DNA from: an uncultured Verrucomicrobiales bacterium
GTDB lineage: Bacteria > Verrucomicrobiota > Verrucomicrobiia > Verrucomicrobiales > Akkermansiaceae
DNA: 64,000 nt
NCBI GenBank assembly: GCA_949373085.1
Contig: CASICJ010000002.1
Span: 124,001 to 188,000, forward strand
Reading direction: 5' to 3'
Part shown: positions 17,690 through 28,304 of the stretch, piece by piece
Layout: each line of letters begins with the position of its first letter
How positions within the stretch are numbered: position 1 is the first letter of the stretch
The notes under the pieces: model-generated
The model's input: only the letters and a program-made list of their open reading frames with translations
Told to the model about the DNA's origin: nothing
Databases searched by the model: none
Position numbers and translations under genes: made by a program

Positions 17690-19234
17690 ATGCCTCGTTA
17701 CCCAATACTCATTTCCAACTTTCTAGGCGTTCTCGTGATCGCCTCAGCTACAGCAGAAAAAAAACCAAACGTTATCATAATCATGGCTGATGACTTGGGC
17801 TACGGAGACCTATCTTGTTATGGAGCCACCACTTTCAAAACTCCCCATATCGATAAGCTAGCTAGCGGAGGCCAACTCTTCACAAGCGGATATTGTTCCG
17901 CCTCCACATGCACACCCACTCGCTACTCGCTGCTAACCGGAAATTACGCTTTCCGTAAAAAAGGAACCGGAATCGCACCTCCCAACGGGCACCTAATTAT
18001 TGAAGCTGGCACTTTCACCCTACCCGACCTCATGAAGAAAGCTGGGTATCAAACCGCCGTAGTGGGCAAATGGCACCTCGGGCTTGGTGAAAAAGGTAAG
18101 GGACCCAACTGGAATGGCGAACTAAAACCTGGGCCTCGTGAAATTGGATTTGATCATCACTTTCTCCTACCAACTACCAACGATCGGGTTCCCCAGGTCT
18201 ATGTGACCGAGAGTAAAGTCCTCAACCTTGATCCTAAAGATCCACTTTGGGTTGGCCGCAAAAAACCGTCTCCAGATCACCCTACCGGTGTTACCCATCG
18301 CGATTCCCTAAAAATGGACTGGTCTCACGGTCATAACTCCACCATTCACAATGGAATTTCTCGGATTGGCTTCTATACCGGCGGAAAAAAGGCCCGCTTT
18401 CGGGATGAAGATCTTGCCGATAAATGGGTTGAGAAATCAGTCGAGTGGATCGAAAAAAATAAAGAAAACCCCTTCTTTCTATTTTATGCATCTCATGATC
18501 TCCACGTGCCCCGCATTCCACACGAGAGATTTCAAGGTGTCACTCCACATGGCTTCCGTGCCGACTCCATTGTTCAACTTGACTGGACCGTCGGAGAAAT
18601 CATGAAAACTCTCGACCGCCTCAAGCTTACCGAAAACACCCTTGTAGTCTTCTGCTCAGACAATGGCCCGGTCATGGACGATGGTTACAAAGACGAAGCA
18701 GTTGAAAAACTAGGATCTCATAAAGCAGCAGGCCCCTACAAAGGTGGAAAATACAGTATTTACGAAGGTGGAACCCGCACCCCCTTTATTACTTTCTGGA
18801 AAGGTCAAATCTCGGCTGGAAAATCAGACCAAATGGTCTGCACCATCGACCTTGCGACTAGCCTTGCCAAGCTTACAGGCACAGCCCTCCCAAAAAACGC
18901 TTTTAAGGATAGCTTTGATGTATTCGATGCCCTACTCGGCAAACCCGATGCGAGAGGGCGGGCAAGCCTAATCCAGCAGGACAATGGGGGTAGGGGCAAA
19001 TTTGGCTTCCGTAAAAACAATTGGAAACTAACCCGACATTCAGGAAAATCAGCCCGTAATACGGCAGTCGGAAAGAAGCTCGCAAATACCAAGGTCCCAG
19101 AATTCCAGCTCTACGATCTCACTAAAGATCCAGCTGAGAAAAAGAACATCATCAAGCAACACCCTGAGACCGCTGCAAAGATGAAGGCAGAACTAGAAGC
19201 TCTCGTGCAAGCTGGTCGCTCACGCCCAAAGTAA
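17690..19234 (+). CDS. Sulfatase (arylsulfatase family)
   Basis: PNVIIIMADDLGYGDLSCYG; formylglycine motif CTPTRYSLLTG; VVGKWHLG; VVFCSDNGP. Confidence 0.93.
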   Translation: MPRYPILISNFLGVLVIASATAEKKPNVIIIMADDLGYGDLSCYGATTFKTPHIDKLASGGQLFTSGYCSASTCTPTRYSLLTGNYAFRKKGTGIAPPNGHLIIEAGTFTLPDLMKKAGYQTAVVGKWHLGLGEKGKGPNWNGELKPGPREIGFDHHFLLPTTNDRVPQVYVTESKVLNLDPKDPLWVGRKKPSPDHPTGVTHRDSLKMDWSHGHNSTIHNGISRIGFYTGGKKARFRDEDLADKWVEKSVEWIEKNKENPFFLFYASHDLHVPRIPHERFQGVTPHGFRADSIVQLDWTVGEIMKTLDRLKLTENTLVVFCSDNGPVMDDGYKDEAVEKLGSHKAAGPYKGGKYSIYEGGTRTPFITFWKGQISAGKSDQMVCTIDLATSLAKLTGTALPKNAFKDSFDVFDALLGKPDARGRASLIQQDNGGRGKFGFRKNNWKLTRHSGKSARNTAVGKKLANTKVPEFQLYDLTKDPAEKKNIIKQHPETAAKMKAELEALVQAGRSRPK

Positions 19235-19311
19235 GTTCATTGTCCAAATTAGACCAAAAAAGCATTTTCCAGTTGCCAGAGTCAACCTCCCCCTTCTAGC
19301 TTTCGCGCGCC

Positions 19312-19386
19312 GCTCGGCTAGCTCAGGGGTAGAGCACCACATTGACATTGTGGGGGTCGCTGGTTCAAATCCAGCGTCGAGCACCA
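19312..19386 (+). tRNA. tRNA-Val (anticodon GAC)
   Basis: GCTCGGC-TA-GCTCAGGGGTAGAGC-A-CCACA-TTGACAT-TGTGG-GGGTC-GCTGG-TTCAAAT-CCAGC-GTCGAGC-ACCA: full cloverleaf by eye with encoded CCA. Confidence 0.95.
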
Positions 19387-19438
19387 TTCTTTTAAAAAGC
19401 GCCGCGATCATCCGATCGTGGCGTTTTAGGTCCATCTC

Positions 19439-20209
19439 TCAAGACACTATCGGACGCACCGGAATTCCGCGTTCACGAAAGTAGTTTTTAGCTTCGGGTA
19501 CGGTATGTTGACCAAAGTGGAAAATACTAGCAGCAAGCACCGCATCAGCTTTTCCCTCATCAAGGACATCCACCATATGTTCAAGATTTCCAGCACCACC
19601 ACTCGCGATTACTGGGATTCCAACGGCTTCGCTAACCGCTCGCGTTAACTCGAGATCATATCCATTCTTCGTCCCATCAGAATCCATACTTGTGAGAAGA
19701 ATCTCCCCAGCTCCCCGATTGCAGACTTCCTTAGCCCACTCGATCGCATCAAGTCCTTCCACAGGACGACGACCTCCGTGGGTATAAACACCCCATTTAC
19801 CCGGTCCCTGGCGCTTTGCATCGATCGCCACCACGATACATTGATTTCCAAATGCCTTGGCGCCTTCATCAATCACCTCGGGGCGGACAATCGCCGCCGT
19901 ATTCACGCCTACCTTGTCGGCACCGGCCAGTAACATACGACTCATGTCAGCCACCTTCCGAATACCACCACCCACTGTCAATGGCACGAAACACTTTGCC
20001 GCGGTTTCACTCACCACATCGACCATGGTATCACGCCCATCGGAGGAGGCTGTGATATCCAAAAAGACAATTTCATCAGCCTGCTGCTCATTATAGGCAA
20101 CCGCGGACTCCACTGGATCTCCGGCATCGACGAGATCAACAAAATTGGTTCCCTTAACAACCCGGCCATTTGTGACGTCGAGACAGGGAATGATTCGCTT
20201 CGCAAGCAT
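19439..20209 (-). CDS. hisF: Imidazole glycerol phosphate synthase, cyclase subunit
   Basis: [34 protein letters not shown]...TVGGGIR...VIASGGAGN. Confidence 0.97.
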   Translation of the reverse strand: MLAKRIIPCLDVTNGRVVKGTNFVDLVDAGDPVESAVAYNEQQADEIVFLDITASSDGRDTMVDVVSETAAKCFVPLTVGGGIRKVADMSRMLLAGADKVGVNTAAIVRPEVIDEGAKAFGNQCIVVAIDAKRQGPGKWGVYTHGGRRPVEGLDAIEWAKEVCNRGAGEILLTSMDSDGTKNGYDLELTRAVSEAVGIPVIASGGAGNLEHMVDVLDEGKADAVLAASIFHFGQHTVPEAKNYFRERGIPVRPIVS

Positions 20210-20414
20210 AACACTGATTTACCTGCCAAGCTTAGGAAAGCAAGACACGACGAATTCTCCCTTACATTTCAGCACGTTGCCAAAATGAAGCTCTTCAACT
20301 CATTTAACCTAATATTAAGATAACTTATTGTATGATAATAATCTATCGATATTTAAAGATCCCGGCACTGCGTGTTTGAACGCGCATGCGAACAGTCCTT
20401 AATAACTCGTCGCA

Positions 20415-21440
20415 TCACTGCTCCGAGCCTGCCGCCGCACGACGTAGACGATCCATCATTGCCACCCCTATGCCAGTCTCAGAGACCGATTCAGAAATAA
20501 TTATATCCACCCCCGCAGCATCGAGCTTTCGTAGACAGTAAAACAACCTGACAGCTCCCTCGGCTAATTTCCCCTTTCCAGGGCTCATGATTTCAATATG
20601 CGCCCAATCCGTCGCTTCCATCAAGGAACTGTTCCCCTCACCACGATAACTCAGCAACCCGTATTTCACTCCCTCCTCGGCTACAAAATCAGTCGGCTTG
20701 TCAATAACCACTAAAGGCGTCGTCGGTGCGTAATGGCTCTTCACCTGACCCGGGGCTTCAATGTGATCCGCTTTGGTCTTCTTCGGCTTGATCACCTTAG
20801 CGATTTTTCTCAAATCCTCGCGAGAAATAGGCCCCGGCCTCAAGAGTCGTAAAACTGGTCCCTTCTCTGATATCTCCGGAGCGACAATCGTGCTCTCCAG
20901 ACCATCACGACAAGCCCCTCCATCAATCACCATCGGGATTTTCCCGCCCAACTCCTCCATTACCGCATCAGCTGAGGTCGGACTAATTTTCCCAAACCGA
21001 TTCGCACTCGGAGCGGCCACTGGAATTTCCTTAGCTACCGCCCGCATCACCTCATGAGCACTCATGCGCACTGCTACAGTCTCAAGTCCGCTAGTCACTA
21101 ATTCAGGAACATCCTCCTTCTTAGGCAAAACCAAAGTTAAAGGCCCCGGCCAGTATGTTGACACCAGTTCATCAACGATTTCATCTAGTTCCTTCGGTAC
21201 TTTCGCCACAATATCAAGATCGCGCTTGTGCCCAATATGAACAATCAGTGGATCAAAAGAAGGCCTCTCCTTGGCCTCAAAAACCTTCGCTACGGCTTCC
21301 GCATCAAAAGCATCTGCAGCCAAGCCATAAACCGTCTCGGTCGGTAAAGCCACTAGTCCGCCATTCTCCAGAAGAGCCACAGCTTCCGCCACGGCCTCCC
21401 GCCAATCTTCAAAATCCGCAACCACTCGTTTTGTGTCCAC
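20415..21440 (-). CDS. L-threonylcarbamoyladenylate synthase (Sua5-type with C-terminal domain)
   Basis: ALPTETVYGLAADAFD...KERPSFDPLIVHIG...YWPGPLTLVLPK...APSANRFGKISPT; Sua5 linker APGQVKSHYAP and C-terminal domain. Confidence 0.93.
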   Translation of the reverse strand: MDTKRVVADFEDWREAVAEAVALLENGGLVALPTETVYGLAADAFDAEAVAKVFEAKERPSFDPLIVHIGHKRDLDIVAKVPKELDEIVDELVSTYWPGPLTLVLPKKEDVPELVTSGLETVAVRMSAHEVMRAVAKEIPVAAPSANRFGKISPTSADAVMEELGGKIPMVIDGGACRDGLESTIVAPEISEKGPVLRLLRPGPISREDLRKIAKVIKPKKTKADHIEAPGQVKSHYAPTTPLVVIDKPTDFVAEEGVKYGLLSYRGEGNSSLMEATDWAHIEIMSPGKGKLAEGAVRLFYCLRKLDAAGVDIIISESVSETGIGVAMMDRLRRAAAGSEQ

Positions 21441-21504
21441 ACAAGATCTTTAGCAGATACAGCTTCGTGAATCGAATCCAGAAAGGTAGAGTTTTTCCAA
21501 GAGT

Positions 21505-22032
21505 ATGCAGAAGAATATTATCCTCATCGGATTTATGGGAACGGGAAAGTCCACAATTGGGCGAAACCTCTCCCAAACCTTTGGCTACCCACTCATTGAC
21601 ACCGACCAACTCATTGTGGAGCAACAAGGCCGCTCAATTCCCTCAATTTTCGAAGAAAACAGTGAGCAAGCGTTTCGCGATATGGAGACCGAACTCCTCA
21701 AATCGCTTATTAAACACTCCGGTCATATTATCGCTACTGGCGGGGGAATCATTGGCCGCCCCGAAAACCGCCAGCTCCTTCGAGAACTCGGTTACGTCGT
21801 CTGGCTCATAGCCCACCCTGCCGAAATCCTGAAGCGAACCTCTCGGAACGCAAATCGCCCTCTCCTTGATAACGACGATCCCGAAAAAACGATCTGTGAC
21901 CTTCTTGGTGTCCGCACACCACTCTACCGTAATGCCGCCCACATCGGTATCGAAACTGACAACCTCTCGTTCGACGAAGTCACCACTGGCATCATCGAGT
22001 CCGCGCGCTATCACTTTGGCACCCAAGAATGA
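21505..22032 (+). CDS. aroK: Shikimate kinase
   Basis: IILIGFMGTGKSTIGRNLSQTFGYPLIDTDQLI...IIATGGGII. Confidence 0.95.
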   Translation: MQKNIILIGFMGTGKSTIGRNLSQTFGYPLIDTDQLIVEQQGRSIPSIFEENSEQAFRDMETELLKSLIKHSGHIIATGGGIIGRPENRQLLRELGYVVWLIAHPAEILKRTSRNANRPLLDNDDPEKTICDLLGVRTPLYRNAAHIGIETDNLSFDEVTTGIIESARYHFGTQE

Positions 22033-23057
22033 ATACGGACATCGCCAAGGGCAATGTCAGGTTCGTGGCCCGACAGCTAGGTTTCGATGACTGCCGCATC
22101 GCTGCTGCGACCCGCGCTCCGCACGCCGACAACTACATAAAATGGGTCGAAGAAGGACACGCCGGCGATATGGGCTGGTTAGAGAAAAACGTCGAACGTC
22201 GCTGTGATCCACGGGAAGTTCTGCCGGGTTGCAAATCTATCGTTTCACTCGCCCTCAATTATCTCCCAGCTAAAGAACAACCGCGCTCCGACTATCGAAT
22301 CGCTCGCTACTCATGGAACGATGACTACCACGACCTCATCCAAGACAAACTCAAGGACCTAGATTTGGCCATGCAAGATATGGGCGGTCTCCAACGCTAC
22401 TATGTCGATACCGGCCCCGTTCTTGAGCGTGATTTCGCGTCTGCTTCTGGGCTTGGTTGGAATGGAAAATCTACCGTCCAAATCCACCGTAAACTCGGCA
22501 CTTGGTTCTTCCTTGCCGAACTACTAACCACCCTCGATCTCGTTCCTGACCCTGAATCCAGCGATCACTGCGGTAAATGCACAGCCTGTATCAGTGCCTG
22601 CCCCACCCAAGCAATCACCGCTCCGCGAAAACTTGCCGCCACCCGCTGCATCTCTTATCTCACCATTGAGCACAAAGGCTCTATTCCCGAAGAATTCCGC
22701 CGTTCTATCGGCGATCGCATTTACGGTTGCGATGACTGTCTTGACGCCTGCCCCTGGAATCGTTTCGCCCGAGTCTCTCGCGAAACTTCCTTTCATGCCC
22801 GTAAAGAAATCTTCTCCCACTCCCTCTCCGACTTTCTTGATATGACGATTGAAGACTTCCGCCGCGTCTTTGCGAAGTCCCCTATCAAGAGGATCAAACT
22901 CGAACCATTCATTAGGAACGTCTGCATAGCCCTCGGTAACACAGGCACAGAAAAAGACCTCCCTAAACTCAGAGAGCTCTCCACCCACGAATCAGCCCTC
23001 ATCGCCGAACACGCCAAATGGGCCATTGATGAGATTACAAGCCGAAACCCGGCATGA
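22029..23057 (+). CDS. queG: Epoxyqueuosine reductase
   Basis: CGKCTACISACPTQAI and YGCDDCLDACPWNRFA twin ferredoxin clusters; DTGPVLERDFASASGLGWNGKST. Overlaps aroK by 4 nt. Confidence 0.95.
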   Translation: MNTDIAKGNVRFVARQLGFDDCRIAAATRAPHADNYIKWVEEGHAGDMGWLEKNVERRCDPREVLPGCKSIVSLALNYLPAKEQPRSDYRIARYSWNDDYHDLIQDKLKDLDLAMQDMGGLQRYYVDTGPVLERDFASASGLGWNGKSTVQIHRKLGTWFFLAELLTTLDLVPDPESSDHCGKCTACISACPTQAITAPRKLAATRCISYLTIEHKGSIPEEFRRSIGDRIYGCDDCLDACPWNRFARVSRETSFHARKEIFSHSLSDFLDMTIEDFRRVFAKSPIKRIKLEPFIRNVCIALGNTGTEKDLPKLRELSTHESALIAEHAKWAIDEITSRNPA

Positions 23058-23178
23058 AGACTCGCTCCATCATTTTATTCCTTATTTCATTATGAGGCTC
23101 TCGTAACATCTCAAAATTTTCTCACTCGAAAAACTAAAACCTCCTTTTGGCATCCTCCACCAATCACTCTCAGCCAAT

Positions 23179-24744
23179 ATGAAAACCTGCATCCTCCTTC
23201 TTTGCATTTCCATCCAAAGCTTACAGCTTCTTGGTCAAATAACCAAACACCCGGATATTCTCATTATTCTAGCGGATGACCTTGGATATTCCGACGTAGG
23301 CGCCTATGGATCTGAGATCAAGACTCCTAACCTAGACGCTCTCGCAAACAACGGTCTACGCTTCACAAACTTTTACAATACCGCCCGCTGTTGGCCGACG
23401 CGCGCATCGATTCTTACTGGCTACTATCCACAGCAAATTCGACGCGACACTCTAAAAACTAAAAGCGGCGGCATGCGTGGAAAACGCCCTCCGTGGGCTC
23501 CCCTTGCCCCGGCCCTCCTGAAGAAAGCAGGCTACCGCTCTTACCACATCGGCAAGTGGCACCTCGACAGTAAACCGATCGCAGCCGGCTTCGACCGGTC
23601 CTACTATCTCAAGGATCAAAGTCGATTCTTCAGCCCCACCACTCATTACCTTGACGATCAAAAACTTTCCCCCGTTAAACGCGGAACTGACTTTTATGGC
23701 ACTACCGAACTTGCCAACCGCACTATCGAATTTCTCGAGGAACACAAAACCAACTACGCTGACTCCCCATCTTTCACCTACCTCGCATTTGCCGCCCCCC
23801 ACTTCCCGCTTCATGCCCTCCCGCAAGATATCGCCAAATATGAAAACACCTACATTCCCGGATGGGATTCGATCCGCCAAGCTCGTCACCAACGCATGAC
23901 CAAACTAGGATTTCCAAAGGTCAATCTTTCACCAGTCCTTCCAAACCTTGGTCCTCCCTATCACTTCCCTGACCAACTCAAAATTCTCGGTTCAGGTGAA
24001 GTAAACCGCCCCCTCCCTTGGGGGAAACTCACCAAAGAACAGAAAGCCTTTCAGTCGAGAAAAATGGCTATTCACGCCGCCATGATCGACCGTATGGACC
24101 AGGAAATTGGCCGTATTATTACCCATCTCAAAAAAAGAGATCGTTTCGATAACACCCTCATCATCTTTCTCTCCGATAATGGAGCGAGCGCCGAGATTAT
24201 GGTTCGGGGCGATGGCCACGATCCCACCGCTCCTCTCGGGTCAGCGGCAACTTATCCTTGCCTCGGCCCTGGTTGGTCAACTACTGCCAACACCCCCTTC
24301 AAAAAACACAAAACCTGGACTCATGAAGGTGGAATCTCTACTCCCTTGATCGCGCACTGGCCGCAAGGTTTCGAGGCGAAAAATAAATTTCGACACACTC
24401 CGGCTCACGTCATCGATCTCCTTCCAACCTTTCTTGAGATAGCCAAAATTGAGAATGAAACTTCTATTATTAAAAGCCCTGGTAAGAGCCTCCTCCCGGT
24501 CTTTAAAGAAGATCAAAAGGATCTTCATCCAGATCTCTGGTGGTCACACGAAGGTCATAACGCCATTCTCAAAGACGGCTGGAAAGCGGTTTCATCTTTC
24601 AAAGAACCGTGGGAACTCTACCACCTTTCCGCTGAGCGCAGTGAAACCAACAATCTAGCAAAAAAGAACCCTGAAAAACTGAAATCTCTCGTCGCACTCT
24701 GGAATAAAAGAGCAGATCAATTTATTGCTGATTCAAAAAAATAA
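23179..24744 (+). CDS. Secreted sulfatase
   Basis: [21 protein letters not shown]; formylglycine motif [29 protein letters not shown]. Confidence 0.93.
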   Translation: MKTCILLLCISIQSLQLLGQITKHPDILIILADDLGYSDVGAYGSEIKTPNLDALANNGLRFTNFYNTARCWPTRASILTGYYPQQIRRDTLKTKSGGMRGKRPPWAPLAPALLKKAGYRSYHIGKWHLDSKPIAAGFDRSYYLKDQSRFFSPTTHYLDDQKLSPVKRGTDFYGTTELANRTIEFLEEHKTNYADSPSFTYLAFAAPHFPLHALPQDIAKYENTYIPGWDSIRQARHQRMTKLGFPKVNLSPVLPNLGPPYHFPDQLKILGSGEVNRPLPWGKLTKEQKAFQSRKMAIHAAMIDRMDQEIGRIITHLKKRDRFDNTLIIFLSDNGASAEIMVRGDGHDPTAPLGSAATYPCLGPGWSTTANTPFKKHKTWTHEGGISTPLIAHWPQGFEAKNKFRHTPAHVIDLLPTFLEIAKIENETSIIKSPGKSLLPVFKEDQKDLHPDLWWSHEGHNAILKDGWKAVSSFKEPWELYHLSAERSETNNLAKKNPEKLKSLVALWNKRADQFIADSKK

Positions 24745-24784
24745 GAGCCTTCCCAAGGCATACCCCAAACCGTTAGCTTGCGAA

Positions 24785-25522
24785 ATGTTCTTTCAGAAAG
24801 CGTTCATAGTAGCTCTCCTCATTTCAGCTCTTCCCGCCCAGGAAAAGAACGCAGCACCTTTATCAGAACAATTTGGGTTCACCCACCTTTTCAATGGCAA
24901 GGATCTCACCAACTGGGTCGACGTCAACACCTCGTCCGAAACTTGGTCAGTGAAAGATGGAATCCTCGTTTGTTCCGGCAAGCCCATCGGGGTGATGCGG
25001 TCAGAAAGACAATACGAAAACTTTATTCTCGTCATCGAATGGCGACACATGGAAGCCGGCGGAAACTCTGGGGTCTTCCTCTGGAGCGATGCCAAGCCAT
25101 CCGGAAACCGGCTTCCAAAAGGCATGGAAGTTCAAATGCTGGAACTGGAATGGCCTAATATTCACAAAAAACGTGACGGCTCGCCAAATCACCCCGGCTA
25201 CGTCAGCGGCGAACTATTCGGCGCAGGTGGAATGAGAGCGATCCCGGAAAATCCACGCGGCTCGCGATCCATGTCCTTTGAAATGCGCTGCAAAGGGAAA
25301 GGCGAGTGGAATCAATACGTCATCGTGGCGGTCGATGGCACCGTCAAACTTTCAATTAATGGTAAATTCGTCAATGGCATCCGCGAAGCCGATCTCCGTA
25401 AAGGCTACCTTTGTCTAGAAGCCGAAGGCGCAGAAATACACTTTCGAAAAATCGAGATTATGGAACTCCCTTCAGGACGTGCCGCCGATCTTGGCATGAC
25501 GCTCAATCAGCAGAAAAAATAG
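24785..25522 (+). CDS. DUF1080 (3-keto-disaccharide hydrolase family) secreted protein
   Basis: [71 protein letters not shown] is diagnostic of DUF1080. Confidence 0.93.
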   Translation: MFFQKAFIVALLISALPAQEKNAAPLSEQFGFTHLFNGKDLTNWVDVNTSSETWSVKDGILVCSGKPIGVMRSERQYENFILVIEWRHMEAGGNSGVFLWSDAKPSGNRLPKGMEVQMLELEWPNIHKKRDGSPNHPGYVSGELFGAGGMRAIPENPRGSRSMSFEMRCKGKGEWNQYVIVAVDGTVKLSINGKFVNGIREADLRKGYLCLEAEGAEIHFRKIEIMELPSGRAADLGMTLNQQKK

Positions 25523-25535
25523 ACCCAACGAGTGA

Positions 25536-28259
25536 ATGAAACGATTACTACTCATCTTGACCCTTTCCCCCATTGCTCATGCTGGGCTTCTCGGTTCTTG
25601 GATACTAAACCAAAAAAACTTCACCGGCCAAAAACTCAATCCCGCAGGTGAAGCACAGGAAGTTCCAGAATTCGATACTGATGGCAACCTTGTTTTTTCC
25701 TCAAAGCAGCACATTCTTCTTCCTGAAGAATCCGCGAAAAAACTCCCCCTCCAGACCTTTGCCATTGAAGCACGGGTGAGGATTGACCAAATCCAAAAAT
25801 GGGGCTCAATTTTGAGTTACAGTCAGGATAACGGTAGCTACGAGCGCGGTTGGATCCTCGGATACAATGGCTCTCGCTTCTCCTTTCGGCTCTCCACCGG
25901 TGATCGACTTCTCGAAGTCGCTGCGCCTGAAACATTTGAACCCGGCGAATGGAATCACCTCTTCGCAACCTATGATGGTAATAAGATGAGCCTCTATTTA
26001 AATGGGAGTCTGGTTAGCTCGCGGATTGTCACCGGGCCTATTGTCCTACCCGATATCCCAACTCCGTTCGTAATCGGTGCTTATAAGGACAAGGATGAGT
26101 TTTTCCCCATCAATGGCCGTATCGAGTCGCTCCAATTTTACGATTCCCTGCCGACCCCTAAGGACCTCGCGATCATCGCAAAAGAATTTTCTGTCGTTTC
26201 CTTTTCGGTTCGCCCCGCTGTTCGATTTTTAGCTCCAGGAAAGGCACTCCTTTTTTGGGAAGCTAGCCACCCTGGCAAGGCCATTATTGGATACGGGACA
26301 ACCCGGAAACTTGGCAGTATCGTGGAATCTAGTTCAGAAGACTTGCGCCACGAAGTCATACTCGACAACCTAGAGTCACATACCCGCTATTCCTACCGGA
26401 TCAGCTCCAACACTGAAAACGGCGAAAAATTTAGCCCCCTCTACGAGTTTGACACCAGCATGAATTACATGCCGGCTCCGGCTTCTGATAGCGACCACCC
26501 TCTTGCCAAAACCTATCTACAAGATCTTCCTGCCCAGCCCGGGTTCGCTGTCATTGTGGGACTCACCAATGGCTCGCTTGCCAAAGCCATCGCCTCTCAA
26601 AGCCAACTCAACGTGACGGCCTTTGATGATGACCTCGAAAAGGTTAACGCCTTGCGGAAAGAGCTGACAGACTCTGGTATTCATGGCTCCAGAATCACCA
26701 TCCTCCACCTTCCCAACCTTGACTACATCCCACTCACTTCTTGCGTTGGAAACCTCGTCTGCACCGAACGTGAAACTCCACCCTGTTCTGCTTCCGAACT
26801 CTCCCGACTCACCCGGCCAAAAGGTCGTACCGTCTTGCCGGACAGGACCCTTAACACCCGCCCTCCCATTCCAGGATCCGGTGAATGGACCCATCAATAC
26901 GGGCCACCATCAAACACCACCTACTCCAACGAACGCCTTGGCGGCGCTCAAGCTGTCGATGAATTGGAGCTCCAATGGATTGGCCGGCCCGGTGCCAACT
27001 TTGGCATTGATCGGCAACCCCGCATGTCCGCTCCTCTTGCGACCAATGGGCGCATGTATCATCAGGGACTCAACCGACTCATGGCGCTCGACGCCTACAA
27101 TGGCCAAATTCTCTGGGGCATGGAAATCCCAGACCTTCGTCGGGTCAACGTCCCCCACGATAGCGCCAACTGGTGCGCAGACGACAGCAACCTTTACGTC
27201 GCTGTCAAAGATCTCCTTTGGGTGCTCGACGGATCCACCGGAAAACGCGTCTCAACCTTAAAGCTCACCTCCTCCCAACGCGAAACACACGAGTGGGGCT
27301 TCATTGCCCAAGAAGGAGACAACGTCATCGGATCCTCCGTCCGTCTGGGAGCCGAGTTTAAAAAATACTTCGGGGACGCTTGGTATGACAAAGTTGGCCG
27401 CGAGTCCGACACTGCCAATGTTCTAAGCGACAATATTTTTAGATACTCAAAGTCTAACTGGAAAGGAAGCTGGACCTACTCGGGCGGGCTCATCATCAAC
27501 CCGACCATCTCATTGGCAAAAGGTAAAATTTGCTTTCTTGAAACACGCAACCCCGAGCTCCAAAAATCCACCTCCGGCCGCGAGAGCACCAAAAATCACT
27601 GGAATCAAATTCACGCCGTCTGTCTTGACGCAACTACCGGCAAGATCCTCTGGCAAAAGCCCTTCCCTAAAACTCTTCTCCGGACCGAGGAAAAAGGCTT
27701 CATCCAAGTTTCCTATGGATCCATGACATCCGAAGGCTTCCTCGTCACCCTCTCTGAAGGCGACACCCAAGAAACCGGTGAGCACAATGGAAAAGGGATC
27801 TTCAGCTACCACTACTTTGACCTCGCCAATGGCGATCTCCGATTCCAATCCCAAACCCCGTGGCGAACCAACCACCACGGGTCCCACATTACCCATCCTG
27901 TCGTTTACGAGGACCGAGTCTACACCGACCCCACGGGAATCTCTCTTCCCGACGGAAAACCCCTCGATCACAAATACGGGCCTAAAACCAAATGCTCCGC
28001 CACAGTTGGAACAGCCTATGGACTGCTTTATCGAGGGATCGACGTAAGCCTCACCTTTTGGTCCAAAACCTCTAAGAAACAATCACACTGGCCCAGGCTC
28101 CGCCCCTCCTGCTGGCTCAGCGTCCTTCCCGCCCAGGGGCTCTTCCTCGCTCCCGAAGGCGGAGGCGGCTGTTCATGCGGCGGCTGGATGGAAACCTCAC
28201 TTGCCTTTATTCCCAAAAACAATTCCGGCATCAAAGAGCCCACTCAGCCCAAAGAATAG
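25536..28259 (+). CDS. Secreted mosaic protein: LamG-like domain, fibronectin/PAP-N-like module, Rossmann/methyltransferase-like stretch, PQQ-type beta-propeller, C-terminal GGGCSCGG motif
   Basis: LamG: FAIEARVRIDQIQKWGSILSYSQ...GEWNHLFATYDGNKMSLYLNGSLVSS. Propeller: GRMYHQGLNRLMALDAYNGQILWGMEIP and CLDATTGKILWQKPFP. C-terminus RPSCWLSVLPAQGLFLAPEGGGGCSCGGWMETSLAFIP. Confidence 0.8.
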   Translation: MKRLLLILTLSPIAHAGLLGSWILNQKNFTGQKLNPAGEAQEVPEFDTDGNLVFSSKQHILLPEESAKKLPLQTFAIEARVRIDQIQKWGSILSYSQDNGSYERGWILGYNGSRFSFRLSTGDRLLEVAAPETFEPGEWNHLFATYDGNKMSLYLNGSLVSSRIVTGPIVLPDIPTPFVIGAYKDKDEFFPINGRIESLQFYDSLPTPKDLAIIAKEFSVVSFSVRPAVRFLAPGKALLFWEASHPGKAIIGYGTTRKLGSIVESSSEDLRHEVILDNLESHTRYSYRISSNTENGEKFSPLYEFDTSMNYMPAPASDSDHPLAKTYLQDLPAQPGFAVIVGLTNGSLAKAIASQSQLNVTAFDDDLEKVNALRKELTDSGIHGSRITILHLPNLDYIPLTSCVGNLVCTERETPPCSASELSRLTRPKGRTVLPDRTLNTRPPIPGSGEWTHQYGPPSNTTYSNERLGGAQAVDELELQWIGRPGANFGIDRQPRMSAPLATNGRMYHQGLNRLMALDAYNGQILWGMEIPDLRRVNVPHDSANWCADDSNLYVAVKDLLWVLDGSTGKRVSTLKLTSSQRETHEWGFIAQEGDNVIGSSVRLGAEFKKYFGDAWYDKVGRESDTANVLSDNIFRYSKSNWKGSWTYSGGLIINPTISLAKGKICFLETRNPELQKSTSGRESTKNHWNQIHAVCLDATTGKILWQKPFPKTLLRTEEKGFIQVSYGSMTSEGFLVTLSEGDTQETGEHNGKGIFSYHYFDLANGDLRFQSQTPWRTNHHGSHITHPVVYEDRVYTDPTGISLPDGKPLDHKYGPKTKCSATVGTAYGLLYRGIDVSLTFWSKTSKKQSHWPRLRPSCWLSVLPAQGLFLAPEGGGGCSCGGWMETSLAFIPKNNSGIKEPTQPKE

Positions 28260-28304
28260 CAGCCCCTTCTCCAATCTCCGGACCGAGCCCACCTCCCAAG
28301 CACA

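Noticed and set aside
26683-28082. Several long ORFs in alternate frames (26683-27261 +, 27510-28082 -)
   Set aside because: They overlap the LamG/PQQ mosaic gene, which has recognisable domains in its own frame; alternates are Pro/Ser- or Gly/Val-rich frame shadows.
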